Below are positions 12,412 to 22,679 of a DNA stretch of 64,000 nucleotides, piece by piece. The position numbers and the translations under genes were made by a program. Position 1 is the stretch's first letter, and each line of letters begins with the position of its first letter. A model generated the notes under the pieces. That model worked only from the letters and a program-made list of their open reading frames with translations. It ran no database searches and was not told where the DNA came from. Source of the stretch: Spinellus fusiger (Eukaryota > Mucoromycota > Mucoromycetes > Mucorales > Phycomycetaceae); NCBI GenBank assembly GCA_025094145.1, contig JALLLS010000044.1:225064-289063 (forward strand), in the 5' to 3' direction.

Positions 12412-13758
12412 CAGTGTTACATCAAAAAACTAAAATATTTTTCATTTTCCGACTCTAATTTTGCTATAAAAAAAAAAGTTTTTTTTTACACATTCCTCAT
12501 TTCTTCTTTTTCCGCTATCATATTTATCATGTCTAACACCACCGAACAAACCACCAAGCCTCTTGGAAACAGAAAGAGAAATATTGACGACTTTACTCGT
12601 AAACTCATTGTACACGAGGCCACCGTAAATGGCACCAGACAGACAGACATTGTAGCTATGTTTGGTGTCAGTCAGCCCGCTGTCAGCCTCATCATGAAGA
12701 GGTACAAGGAAACTGGCTGTTTCAAGGCAGGCAAGAGCTCTGGACGCAGGTTTGTCTTGAAGGAGAGAGACGAGGTGGCAAGGGACCCTTTCCAGAGCAT
12801 GAAGGAGCTCCACCAGGGAATGGCCACCAAAGTGTCCATGAGCACTTTTGAAAGAATGATGAAGAAGATTGGCCTGTCTTCTTGCAGGGTGATTAGAAAG
12901 CCTGCTCTCACCAACAATCACAAGAAGCTGAGGCTTGCTTGGGCCAGAGCCCACCTTCACTGGACCGAGGAAGACTGGAGAACGGTCATCTGGTCCGATG
13001 AATCAAAGTTCCAGTTGATGAGCAACAACAACCGCAACAGGGTGGTCCGTGGGAAGAATGAGGGGCTTCTCCCAAAAGATTTGAAGCCAACGATGAAGTT
13101 TGGTGGTGGCAGTGTGATGGTCTGGGGTTCCTTTTCTGGTGAAAGTGTTGGTAGACTTGCTGTGGTGGAGGGATCCATCAATAGTGCCAAATACACCAGT
13201 ATTTTAGAAACGGCCTATTACCCCGAGCTGGCTCGTCTTAAGGCACTGAATCCAGTGGTAGGCTATGTTCTTCAAGAGGACAATGCTAGGTGCCATACTA
13301 GTAAGGAGACTAGGAAATGGAAGGATGAGTGGGGCATAGTCACTATGGAGGGGTGGCCCTCTCAAAGCCCTGACCTGGACCCAATTGAGCATCTTTGGGA
13401 GGAGCTCGACAGAGCAGTCAGAAAGAAGATGACCCCAAGGAGCACCCTCCAGGATCTGAAGGCTCTTCTGGTGCAAAAGTGGGAAAAAATACCCAAGACT
13501 GTCACCAACGCCCTCATTAACAGCATGCATCGGAGATGTAGGGCTGTTATTAAGGCCAAGGGTGGAAACACCAAATACTAAGGGTTTCCACCTAATAAAT
13601 CTGTATATATTATCTTGATGACCTTCTTTATACTTTATCCAATTTTCAAGTCTCTACTGTGTGTTTAATGTGTGTTTTTATGACAAAGAATGAGTATTTC
13701 CATAAACAAGAATCATATCGGAATGTAAAAAATATTTTAGTTTTTTGATGTGACACTG
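12412..13758 (+). mobile_element. Complete Tc1/mariner transposon with intact transposase
   Basis: The ends are matching terminal inverted repeats of about 31 bp (12412-12442 and 13728-13758, starting CAGTGTYACATCAAAAAAC) that differ at one or two positions. Both ends are flanked by TA (12410-12411 and 13759-13760), the canonical Tc1/mariner duplication. Total length is 1347 bp, with one uninterrupted transposase gene inside. This is the only Tc1 copy in the window with both an open transposase and clean ends, so it may be recently active. Decayed relatives lie at 18970-19740 and 55300-55780. Confidence 0.95.
12529..13581 (+). CDS. Tc1/mariner transposase
   Basis: 350 residues, the usual length. 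The N-terminal bipartite helix-turn-helix (paired-like) domain covers about residues 10-120, and residues 20-55 include VHEATVNGTRQTDIV. The catalytic RNase H-like domain carries all three acidic residues: Asp in IWSDESKFQ, Asp in LQEDNARCHTS, and Glu in DPIEHLW. By my count 35 residues separate the last two, so it is DD35E rather than the classical DD34E. A GGGSVMVWG stretch lies between the first two acidic residues, as in the family. It cuts and pastes its own element at TA sites. The ATG is 117 bp inside the left end. No stops or frameshifts. Confidence 0.95.
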   Translation: MSNTTEQTTKPLGNRKRNIDDFTRKLIVHEATVNGTRQTDIVAMFGVSQPAVSLIMKRYKETGCFKAGKSSGRRFVLKERDEVARDPFQSMKELHQGMATKVSMSTFERMMKKIGLSSCRVIRKPALTNNHKKLRLAWARAHLHWTEEDWRTVIWSDESKFQLMSNNNRNRVVRGKNEGLLPKDLKPTMKFGGGSVMVWGSFSGESVGRLAVVEGSINSAKYTSILETAYYPELARLKALNPVVGYVLQEDNARCHTSKETRKWKDEWGIVTMEGWPSQSPDLDPIEHLWEELDRAVRKKMTPRSTLQDLKALLVQKWEKIPKTVTNALINSMHRRCRAVIKAKGGNTKY

Positions 13759-14035
13759 TACTTCTTGGAAGAGCTCTTTCGCGTAATAAATATTACCCCA
13801 AAGAGTTATAATAAAATCTACAGCAAACATTACAATCACCCATCCGTCAACACCAACACCCCCCGCCACCTATATCACACTGGATCCATTAACCACGGAC
13901 CCCACCTCAGCACCACCCGCCAAACCCTTCGAGTTTGGCCTTACCGACGTCCCCACCACCTACGACGTCCCTAAAAGCAGAAAAGAAAAACTGCTTGCCA
14001 AACGCACCCGAGCAAGAACCAACGAGGAGAACAAA

Positions 14036-14980
14036 ATGTCCGAGGTGGAAAAGGCCGACACCCACGCCCAACAAATGCTGCAGATGATGGCGGCAATCCA
14101 AAAACAGATGGAGATCTTTGGACTCCGTATCCAGGAATTGGAGGCCCAATTGAAGGCCAAGGATGCAATGATTGCATCCCTCCAGGCTCAGGCCACTACC
14201 AGCACCACCAACACCACCACCACTGCCACCCCTGCCACCCCTGCCAAGCAGGACAACTCGACTGCTGCTTCAAAGCATGCCCCAACCTCCACACCCACAC
14301 CCACACCCACCACCTACGCCAGCATGGCAAAGAAGAACCCCCAGGCCAAGAAGCCTACAAAGGCCAAAGCAGTGCTTAAGGCACAAGCAGTACGTGCCTT
14401 GCAGGAGCCCACTGGACCCTCAGTGTACGAATTCGTATACGTCCCTTGCCGCCGATACCTTAAGTACGGCCAGGTCCGCAAGATGTTGGGATCGTTGAAG
14501 ATCCAACAGTCACGGATCATTGACATCCACTTCCCGGCAAGGGGAACAGTTGCGCTGCTGGTCCACAGCAGCTACAAGAAGGAACTCGAGGAGCACCTCG
14601 AGAAGCTTAAGATCAGTCCAGTGAAGGACTTCAACCCTGTGTCCGCTGCAGTCATTGCAGACCCAAAGCTCCAAGGGGAAACCAACAGTACCAAGGCTGC
14701 AAAGGCCCAGGAACTCTTTGACCAGAGAGTGTCAAACACCTGTCTTCGTTCCCCCACCCACTTAGGGTACAGCATTGCTCGCCACTTTGGCTCTGGTAAT
14801 GCCACTCCCCGCCTCTCTGCCACTGCCTTTGAGAAGCTCTTGGCGGATCTCAAGGCCAAGACCCCAGTTGCCAGCCGCCCCGCCACCCTTGAAGAAGAGG
14901 CCATCCAGGCATTTGGATCAGGCTCAGCTATGGAAGAAGATGAGGGAGACGCCCAAAACATCCACCGAGAAGAATTATGA
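14036..14980 (+). CDS. LINE ORF1 (gag-like) protein
   Basis: 314 residues from the first ATG. The N terminus (about 1-55) is a heptad-rich helix with Gln/Met/Leu spacing typical of the trimeric coiled coil of LINE ORF1 proteins. It is followed by a long Thr/Ala/Pro low-complexity linker (about 57-110), a Lys-rich basic patch, and a globular C-terminal part that may be an RNA-binding fold. I see no CCHC zinc knuckle. The same frame is open and protein-like upstream to 13790 with no ATG, so a non-AUG start, or a start lost to mutation, is possible. The stop overlaps the ORF2 start as ATGA at 14977-14980. Confidence 0.8.
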   Translation: MSEVEKADTHAQQMLQMMAAIQKQMEIFGLRIQELEAQLKAKDAMIASLQAQATTSTTNTTTTATPATPAKQDNSTAASKHAPTSTPTPTPTTYASMAKKNPQAKKPTKAKAVLKAQAVRALQEPTGPSVYEFVYVPCRRYLKYGQVRKMLGSLKIQQSRIIDIHFPARGTVALLVHSSYKKELEEHLEKLKISPVKDFNPVSAAVIADPKLQGETNSTKAAKAQELFDQRVSNTCLRSPTHLGYSIARHFGSGNATPRLSATAFEKLLADLKAKTPVASRPATLEEEAIQAFGSGSAMEEDEGDAQNIHREEL

Positions 14981-15900
14981 ATAGACTGAAGATTGGTCTA
15001 TTGAATGCTTGTGGAATCAGGCCCAAACTGGTGAACGTTCTGAATGTGTGTGTGCAGAATGATATTGATATACTTTTAGTGACAGAGACTTTCCTGACCA
15101 AAGACATGCAAATGTTGAGGTGCCCCTGGATACAAATACACAACTATGCTACAGCCCATGGTGATGCTGGACGAGGTTTTGATGGAGTTTCGTTCTTTAT
15201 TCGTCCTGACTTTCCTTACCATGTACATTCCTTACCAATTACTAATCCTTTTGTGGTCTCCTGTAGGATTGGCCCATATACACTCCATAGTCTGTACCTA
15301 CCTCCGAGGCTGTCGTCTAGTGAGGCTGCGGAAAGGTTGAATTCACTACCCATAGACGACTTCACACTCGTCCTTGGTGACCTGAATACACGTTTAGGCC
15401 GCCTGACTGGAGATCATGGCATAAACGACAGACATGTGGGATTTGAAGACTGGATCTGCCGTCAGGATCTAACCTTGTGGAACTCAGAGTTGGCATTTGG
15501 CTTGCCTACATATGAGCGAATTCTAGCAGATGGTCGTCGGTTTGCTAGCATTATTGACCTGTTCCTGTCAAGAAGCTACAACTTCTCCGAAGTGTGCTTG
15601 CACATTAGGGACGATCTGACGTTAGGTTCAGACCACCACTTGTGTGAGCTGTCCTTTCAGCCGGTGCTCATGCCACCGCTCATGACAGAAACAGCTGTCC
15701 GTCGCCTCTGGAGACTGCAACGTTTAAACAAACAAACAGTCTGTGACCAGTACAAGCGATGTTTTGCAGAGAACACAGGTGAACTGCAAAGAGAGATCCA
15801 AAAAATATTGGAAGACAAAACCCCGTTGTGCTCTGTTAAGATGGAGGACTTTGCTGAGAGACTCAATGAGTCAATCTACAAGGCCCTGGATGATACGTAG
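14977..15900 (+). CDS. LINE ORF2, endonuclease part
   Basis: 307 residues with the apurinic/apyrimidinic endonuclease fold that nicks target DNA. Visible catalytic motifs are: Asn near the start (LNACG), Glu in LLVTETFL, the LGDLNTR motif, Asp in IIDLFLS, and the terminal SDHH. The start codon overlaps the ORF1 stop (ATGA), suggesting termination-reinitiation. The frame ends at a TAG (15898-15900) only four bases after the RT frame opens (15894), so the two parts belong to one ORF2 broken by a single-base indel. Confidence 0.88.
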   Translation: MNRLKIGLLNACGIRPKLVNVLNVCVQNDIDILLVTETFLTKDMQMLRCPWIQIHNYATAHGDAGRGFDGVSFFIRPDFPYHVHSLPITNPFVVSCRIGPYTLHSLYLPPRLSSSEAAERLNSLPIDDFTLVLGDLNTRLGRLTGDHGINDRHVGFEDWICRQDLTLWNSELAFGLPTYERILADGRRFASIIDLFLSRSYNFSEVCLHIRDDLTLGSDHHLCELSFQPVLMPPLMTETAVRRLWRLQRLNKQTVCDQYKRCFAENTGELQREIQKILEDKTPLCSVKMEDFAERLNESIYKALDDT

Positions 15901-18569
15901 GGCGCGCACAATCCCATCCAAAAGCTTGGAAAAGCTACTGGAATGCTGATCTACAACAGTTAGCTGACCGTCGTCAAGAACTTTATCGTTTTAGACGACG
16001 GGTAGGCAATGATATTGAACGCATTGAAGCCCACCGCTTGTATGAGGAAGCGTGTTTAGCTTTGAAAAAGGCTATAAGGCAAGCACAACGACAAACCTGG
16101 CATGTATTTTGTGATAAAGTCCGTAAGGGCTTAACAGAGATGACAAGTGCTGTGAAAGGAATGAGGCTGCGGAGACGTTCGCCAATTTCCCTGTCATCTC
16201 CAGAGGGCCCTCGGCATGCTGCCAATCGCATGATTGACCACCTAGAGAGAGTGTTTGGCGGATCTACGGAAAGACAGGAGCGTCAGGAGTTTACTCTCCA
16301 AGACAATCCAGTCCCATGGGACGTAGACTTTATTCACTCTGCTATTCGAAAGATGCCAAATCGAAAAGCACCAGGCATTGATCATATTAGAGCAGAAATG
16401 CTCAAACCCCTAGTTCGAGTGCTAGTGCCTCTGTTACATCAGATCTTCACATTGTGTTGGAGATGGTCGTGGACGCCTGTGGCCTGGAGAACAGCACAGG
16501 TGGTACCTATTTACAAAAACAAAGGAGAGCAGGATGACCCTAGTAACTATCGGCCTATTAGCTTGACATCGGTGTTTCGTAAGCTCTTAGAAAGATGTAT
16601 AGCTGGGGAGCTCCTTTCGACCATGCCTGCATTGGACATGGCTCAAGGTGGATTTCGCGCTCGTCGTGGAACTCTAGACCAGGCCCTCTGTCTCCACGAA
16701 CTTATGGGGTTGTACGCTGCCCAAGGATCAGGAGAGCAAGATCCAAAACCTCCAGTCGTCGTCTTCCTAGATATTAAAGCTGCATATGATAGTGTGGAAC
16801 GCTCTGTCATATGGGAGTCGCTGATGCCCTTCGTGTCTCAGCCGTTGCTCTTGCTACTACAGAATTTGTTTGATGACATTGTGGTGAATGTGATTCTGAA
16901 AAATGTAGCATCCCGGGACATTGCACCTAAACGAGGAGTCTTACAGGGTAGTATTCTTTCTCCATTTCTTTATTCTATTTTCATTGATACTCTTCCACGT
17001 TTCTTGAGGTTTGCTTCGGTATCCCCAATACTGGTTGGTATGCACCCACCTACCATGGGACGGTCCATTAATCTCTGTGCTCGAAATCCTTTCTCTTTTG
17101 CTTCCCCACAGGCAACTGTTCACGCATTGCTTGACGAGTTACAGAATTCCCTTCACAATCCTTTTCCTACTTCTACAGTTTCGGATGACTCTTCTGAGTT
17201 GTCAGATTCCTCTTACAGTCCGTCTCATGTCACTGTTACTTGGGCTCCTGTGAATTGTTTGTTGTATGCTGATGATGTGGCTCTTATGGGCTGCCCAGAA
17301 GATATACATCGAATGCTGGCACTTGCCGAAATTCACTCGACCCTCCTTGGTTACAAATGGAGTCCCTCCAAATGTGAAGTACTCAATGCCCCGGCCAATG
17401 TGCCGTTTTACCTCTATGGCAACGAGCTTCCAACCTGTGATACTTTCAAGTACCTTGGTATCCCCTTTTCACGTCAAGGTATTAACCAAGACGCACTTTT
17501 CTCACACTCACAAGTCAAGGCAATTGCAGTAATGCAAAAGCTGAGAGGAATGGGTGTAAACATGTATGGCTTTGGGATTACAGCAGCCCTAAGAGCGTAT
17601 ACTGTTTTTGTTCGGCCTATCCTTGAGTATGGGTTGGCTATTTGTAATGTCAATAGACTAGGCATCCGCCCGCTACAAATCTGTCAGTCTGCTTGTCTGA
17701 GACTTTGTCTTGCTAGATCTGCTACTGCTAGGTTTGGAACGATCCAGGTTGCCCAATTAGCTGCCCTCCCTAACATATACTCTCGTTTTCTTTATCTGCA
17801 AGCCAAATTTGTTGAGCGCGCAGCTACCCTTCCTGAAGACACCCTCCTCTGGTGCCTTGTCCCGCAGCTTGAAGCACCCCAGAGTAAAGCCAGATGGATT
17901 AAGCTACGTGGCAATGTACTCTGGCAAAATGCTCAAAGAATAGGACGGGCTCACAACCCTCCTAAATATCCATTAAAAGTAGCTTATCTTGAACGTCTTC
18001 AAAGTGAAATTACTAGTCTAGTACGTGGCAAGAATCCGCTGGTGACGGTAGCCCGTGGACTATGTAGACCTGTTTGGGATCCAATTCTTCTACTACCGTG
18101 CACGCGCAAAGAAAGACATCGTCTACTAAAATGGAGGATTGCTTGGTTACCACCAACACCTTCAGTTCCTTGCCAATGTGGCCACCCATCTGCCAATCGG
18201 GACCACTTTCTCACTTGCACATTCGTTGACCATGAACGCTCCACGTTCTTGTTCTTCCTAGTTCCTGCACCACCACAAGACATTCATCCAATTGACTATT
18301 GTCTAAATCTTCTGCCGCGCACGGTTAAGTCTTTTGTTAAATGGCGAGACCTTTGGCCCAGTTTGTTAATACTGCTGCAAGCCATTGATCGAGCCACGTC
18401 TACTCGAGACTTTAAGGTAGAGCCATCAGCTGGTAGCCTGCTCATTGAGGCTGCTGATGGGTGTGTTGAGCGGGAACGCCAACGCCGCCATAGAGTGCAA
18501 AGACTCCTGCAGCAACAGACGCTGTATCCTCACTTCTCCTCCGATCTCTCCTCTACCACCCATTCTTAA
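15894..18569 (+). CDS. LINE ORF2, reverse transcriptase part
   Basis: The frame is open from 15894 (no ATG at its start) to 18569, about 890 residues. RT motifs in order: KAPGIDHIRAEML (motif 1), YRPISLTSVFRKL, the catalytic Asp of FLDIKAAYDSV, RGVLQGSILSPFLYSIF, and YADD at 17265-17276. A C-terminal Cys/His cluster (CQCGHPSANRDHFLTC, C-x-C-x7-H-x4-C) resembles the one found after the RT in many LINEs. No RNase H domain is evident. The product would be translated only as a fusion with the endonuclease, so as sequenced this copy is probably not autonomous unless the indel is an error. Confidence 0.88.
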   Translation, partial: YVGRAQSHPKAWKSYWNADLQQLADRRQELYRFRRRVGNDIERIEAHRLYEEACLALKKAIRQAQRQTWHVFCDKVRKGLTEMTSAVKGMRLRRRSPISLSSPEGPRHAANRMIDHLERVFGGSTERQERQEFTLQDNPVPWDVDFIHSAIRKMPNRKAPGIDHIRAEMLKPLVRVLVPLLHQIFTLCWRWSWTPVAWRTAQVVPIYKNKGEQDDPSNYRPISLTSVFRKLLERCIAGELLSTMPALDMAQGGFRARRGTLDQALCLHELMGLYAAQGSGEQDPKPPVVVFLDIKAAYDSVERSVIWESLMPFVSQPLLLLLQNLFDDIVVNVILKNVASRDIAPKRGVLQGSILSPFLYSIFIDTLPRFLRFASVSPILVGMHPPTMGRSINLCARNPFSFASPQATVHALLDELQNSLHNPFPTSTVSDDSSELSDSSYSPSHVTVTWAPVNCLLYADDVALMGCPEDIHRMLALAEIHSTLLGYKWSPSKCEVLNAPANVPFYLYGNELPTCDTFKYLGIPFSRQGINQDALFSHSQVKAIAVMQKLRGMGVNMYGFGITAALRAYTVFVRPILEYGLAICNVNRLGIRPLQICQSACLRLCLARSATARFGTIQVAQLAALPNIYSRFLYLQAKFVERAATLPEDTLLWCLVPQLEAPQSKARWIKLRGNVLWQNAQRIGRAHNPPKYPLKVAYLERLQSEITSLVRGKNPLVTVARGLCRPVWDPILLLPCTRKERHRLLKWRIAWLPPTPSVPCQCGHPSANRDHFLTCTFVDHERSTFLFFLVPAPPQDIHPIDYCLNLLPRTVKSFVKWRDLWPSLLILLQAIDRATSTRDFKVEPSAGSLLIEAADGCVERERQRRHRVQRLLQQQTLYPHFSSDLSSTTHS

Positions 18570-18969
18570 CCCGTTTAGCAAAGCCAGAAGCTGCTAGTGT
18601 AGTTGCTGTATTTGTGTCCTCAGGATTGTCCGAGTTGCTCTAAGTATCCCTCGTTGGATTTCGAATCGCCACAGGATGACGGTTATCTTTTTGGTGTCCT
18701 GGTTTCCTTGCTGACTTTATGGCCTTTTGGATGTCTATTCATAATTCTCATTTTACCATCATTTCTCATTTTTCATTATTTTTCCCTCATCTGAGGTTTT
18801 GTATTTCTCGGTCCTTCTGTTTCCCATTCATTTGCATTCTTTTTTTCACCTTCGTATTTGAAGTGTTTTAATGTTTATTCTATTTTTTCAAAAGTTCTCA
18901 TAGGGTGGCTAACATGCCCAATGCGCGAATAGCAATCAACACCCACAAATAAAAAAATACTTTGAACTG

Positions 18970-19740
18970 TACTTCTTGGAGTCATCCTCTTTTAAAATGT
19001 TTTGTCTAGTTCCTCCCAAAAATGCTCAATTGAGTTGAGGTAAGGGATTTGAAAAGGCTACCCCTCCACCGTAACAAGTCTACCAACAATTTCACTAGAG
19101 ATAGAACCCCATACCATTATCCCACCACCACCAAAATTCATCATTGGCTTCACATTCTTTGGGAGAAGACAATTCTTCTTCCTCTGCACCACCCTGTTGC
19201 GGTGGTTGTTCGAGATGAGCTGGAACTTCGACTCATCAGACCAGATGACTGTCTTCCAGTCTTCATCTGTCCAACGAAGGCAGGTCCTAGTCCAAGTAAG
19301 CCTCAACTTCTTGTGTTTAATGCTAAGAGAAGGTTTCTTAACAACTCTGAAAAATAAAGACCAATCTTTTTCATCATTTTCTGAAATGTCCTCATGGATA
19401 CTTGGGTGACCATTCCCTGATGAAACTCCTTCATGCTCTGGAAGGAGTCCCTTGATACCTCGCGAGAAACTTCTCTTTCGTCTCTCTACGTCAGAATAGG
19501 CTTGCGCCCAGAGCTCTTCCATGATTTGAAACAGCCAATTTTCCTGTATTTCTTCACAATAAGGCTGACAGTGGAAATACTGACACCAAACATAACTACA
19601 ATGTCCACTTGTCTGGTGCCATGTTGGGTGGCCTCCTGAACAATGAGTTGACGGGTAAAATAATTAATATTCTTCTTTCTTGTTTCTAATAATATCGTTG
19701 GATTGTTCGTTAGTATTAGAAATAATAGCTGTTATAGTGA
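18970..19740 (-). pseudogene. Decayed Tc1 transposase, C terminus missing
   Basis: On the minus strand, N-terminal homology begins near 19740 and the longest open piece is 19522-19058. It matches the transposase at 12529: first catalytic Asp (VIWSDESKFQ), then FGGGGIMVWGS. Frameshifts and stops break the helix-turn-helix part. Homology stops abruptly at about 18970, where the LINE tail begins, so the region with the second Asp and the Glu is partly absent. No terminal repeats remain. Confidence 0.82.
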
Positions 19741-19879
19741 AAATAGAATAAATAGAAAGAAAGAAAGAAAACTTAAAGAAAGAGACCTCGTACGACTTGA
19801 CCATTCTAAGAGGCAACGGATTTGCCTCCCATAACTATCTAAATTTGGAACTTAAAGCATATGAGATAATCATTTGCAG

Positions 19880-20591
19880 AGAAACATTCATCAAAAATAT
19901 ACATCAGATTGAGTTTTGTTTCTACTTTGCAGTACACAAGCCAAGTTTATCTGAAGAAAACATGAAGAAGGCTTCGTTGGGCGAAGGAACGGGTCAATTG
20001 GACCCCTGAGGACTGGAGACGCGTCGTATGGTCTGATGAGTCACGGTTTGAAGTAGAGGGTTACCAGGGAGGGGTCATAGTGATTCTAGATATTTTAGAA
20101 AGATACAAGGCTGCTCATATTATACCTATAACCAAATGGGGGAAAGGTGGTATAATGATTTGGGTCTTTTGGTATTTATTGATGGCAGTCTAAATCAGGA
20201 CATATACATCAACATTTTTGCAGAAAACTCTGTGTCATGGTTCGTTAAATTGAATGAGAAATATGATAAGGACTTTATATTACAAGAAGATGGGGCTAGC
20301 TGTCATACTGGGGCCTATGCCAGATGGTGGAAAGAGACACATGTAATTAGGCGTTTTGATTTCTGTCCCGCTCAAAGTTCTGATCTCAACCCCATTGAGT
20401 ATCTCTGGAGTTGTCTTGATAAGCTTATCAATAACAAGAGGGCTGGTATCAAAAATATCGATGAGCTCAAGACAGCTATAGAAGAAGCTTGGAAAAATAT
20501 CTACATCGATCTTGCTGAACGTTTAGTTGGCTCAATGAAGGATCGCTGCCAGGCAGTTATTGATGCCAAAGGTAGCCCAACAAAATATTAG
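19880..20591 (+). pseudogene. Decayed transposase of a second Tc1 family
   Basis: Translation in two or three frames gives the end of the paired-like domain (about 19885-19970), the first catalytic Asp (VVWSDESRF) near 20030, then a break. An open piece at 20136-20591 carries LQEDGASCHTG (second Asp), DLNPIEYLW (Glu) and the family C terminus GSPTKY followed by TAG. Related to the copies at 40190 and 53932 rather than to the intact element at 12412. No clear terminal repeats. Confidence 0.8.
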
Positions 20592-21519
20592 ATAAAAACT
20601 TTATATTTATACATTAATATAAACAATATGTTAAAATAACTTTGTGTTGAATTTGAGGTCATTAGTATGTGTTTTGAGGTCGTAGCCATTTCATGCATAA
20701 AGCATGTTCTTTCTCAGGATTTCAAAAAAAGAATAATCGTATACTTTCTAATTTTGTGTGACTGTAGCATAGTAATAATATAGAATATACTACTATTATT
20801 ATTAAAAGACCATGCCATTTAGAATATAATATATATCAATACCTAATATCTTTTATCAAACTAAGTTGTTTCTCAAATGTCATAGGTACTGTTATCATGT
20901 TCTAGGGTACTCCTTGGAATTATACATAGAAGCCATACGCCATGGAGGAGGTAGTGTGAGCTGTGACACATGAGAGAGTAGACTACTATAATTTAAGGCA
21001 ATGTAAGATCTAAGAGGTTCGTAGGCCTAGAGATAGATTGATTACCAACACAGAGATCGTACACAAAAGAGGGAATTGGGGGATGTACTTAGCAAAACTT
21101 TCTTTCTGATTACTCAGAAAGGTAGATAACGGAGACCAAAGAGAGTTAACCGACACTTGTGACAACGAATAAAAGAGAATATGTAACCTACAGTGTTACA
21201 GGAACAGACAAGGCGATAGTGATAGAATAGAAAACAAATGAAAGAATGGGTATTGCTGTCCGTTTCAATACTTTGAGCGAGCTTAGCCTCTACAATATAA
21301 TTCAGAAGATAACAGAAAAATTTGATGTTTATTATAAGTTTCTATCTTATGGTTTATATACACAATGTCTTCAAAATAACGCGAGTCCTTTGAGACTATC
21401 TATTTTATACAGGACTTCTCAGCAACTCATTGATAACCAAGCCAGCTGATTGGCAGTCTCGCCTATCACTATAATAGTATAGTATAGTAATGACTCTTTA
21501 GTGGCCCTTACATAATCCC
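20592..21519. other. Intergenic, no gene recognised
   Basis: AT-rich sequence. The last part may be the former 3' end of the preceding transposon, but I could not find a matching inverted end. Confidence 0.4.
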
Positions 21520-21727
21520 GGTATCAATCTCCGGGTAACAATCCAATAGAGTATCTGTGGGTCCACCTCAAGAGGCTAATTAGGAAGAATACAAAAACAT
21601 CTTTCACTAAACAGAAGTTAAAGTTTATTGTAGTGCTGGAATAAGGCAAAATATCAAAGACAATAGACACACTCATTACCAACATGGGGCGGAGATGTCA
21701 GACTGTAATAGATTCCAAAGACTGATG
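21520..21727 (+). pseudogene. C-terminal scrap of a Tc1 transposase
   Basis: One frame reads SPGNNPIEYLWVHLKRLI, the Glu-containing motif of Tc1 transposases, and continues with one stop to MGRRCQTVIDSKD, matching the usual C terminus. Everything upstream is lost. Confidence 0.7.
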
Positions 21728-22679
21728 GTAGCTACTAAGCAACCTATAAATCAAACCACTGTTATTTATTATCAACACTCTTATCTTTATTTATTGAAGC
21801 TTTCACGTCTTTAGCTAATGAATCCATGAAGTTATAACACTTAAAAAAAGAAGGAAATTTGTATTTGAAAACTTCCGGTTACTTATTGAGGACTACTTTA
21901 TTATCCCTTCAATTTTTAAATAAAACTCCATTCAATTTTTTGCTTAATAATTTTATACAGTTTTTTCATCCAAAAAGCAAAGGATTAAATCTAAAAATAG
22001 TGTAGTTTGGGGCACCTTGAATCGTAGAATACTGTTTGAACTTCCGGGAAAAAAAACCTTGAACACCGAAAGGAAGAGATAAGTTAAAAACAATGGAGAT
22101 GTTTACTTGGCTGGCGATAGTGATAGTGACAGTGAGAAGAGAGTACTTGAACAATATCACAAAGAGGATAGCAATAAACGAATCCCAGAATAATAATACA
22201 ATACCTGAACCTATGGTTTTCCAGAAAAGAATACTAAACTGTCAAGTCAATAAGGAACGTCTTTAAAGTAGTGTCGTAAAGACTTTTCCCATAATTGGAA
22301 GAATCACTCTTTTGGGAATTAGGATTGATTTATTACCAAACTAAGAAGGAAACTCTATCGAATATCAAAGGATGTCGATAGTTAACCCCTGAATCTATAC
22401 CATTAGAAAAGTATAAAAGACGTAAAAATTCCATTTAATAAACAGCAGAGTTTAACTACACGTTCTACTGTTCCGTATACCTTTGGCCTAAAAACCCAAA
22501 GACGACAGTAGAAATAATATACGTTGTACTATTTCATCTAATGATCAAGAAATCTGAATTGATTTATATTTTCATAAAAATTGTTATTTTCTACTAGCTA
22601 TTCATGTGCATTAAAGTGCTGACTTTTTCATAACGTATCGTGTTTAAATGAGATTAGTTTTTTTTTTAAAAAAAAAAAA
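21728..22679. other. Intergenic, no gene recognised
   Basis: AT-rich sequence with a poly-T/poly-A run just past the GST stop (about 22659-22680). Nothing coding is visible. Confidence 0.45.

Larger units (their letters stand above)
13770..18969 (+). mobile_element. Nearly full-length non-LTR retrotransposon (LINE)
   Basis: The element has ORF1 (coiled-coil, Pro/Thr-rich), then ORF2 with an APE-type endonuclease and reverse transcriptase, a C-terminal Cys/His motif, and a T-rich 3' UTR ending in an A-rich tail (about 18946-18960). The boundaries are proposed from an 11-bp direct repeat, TACTTCTTGGA, at 13759-13769 and 18970-18980, which I read as a target-site duplication. The 3' UTR is shared with the relic at 9771-11950. 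It is GC-richer than its surroundings. The one clear defect is a frameshift between the endonuclease and RT parts. Confidence 0.85.
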
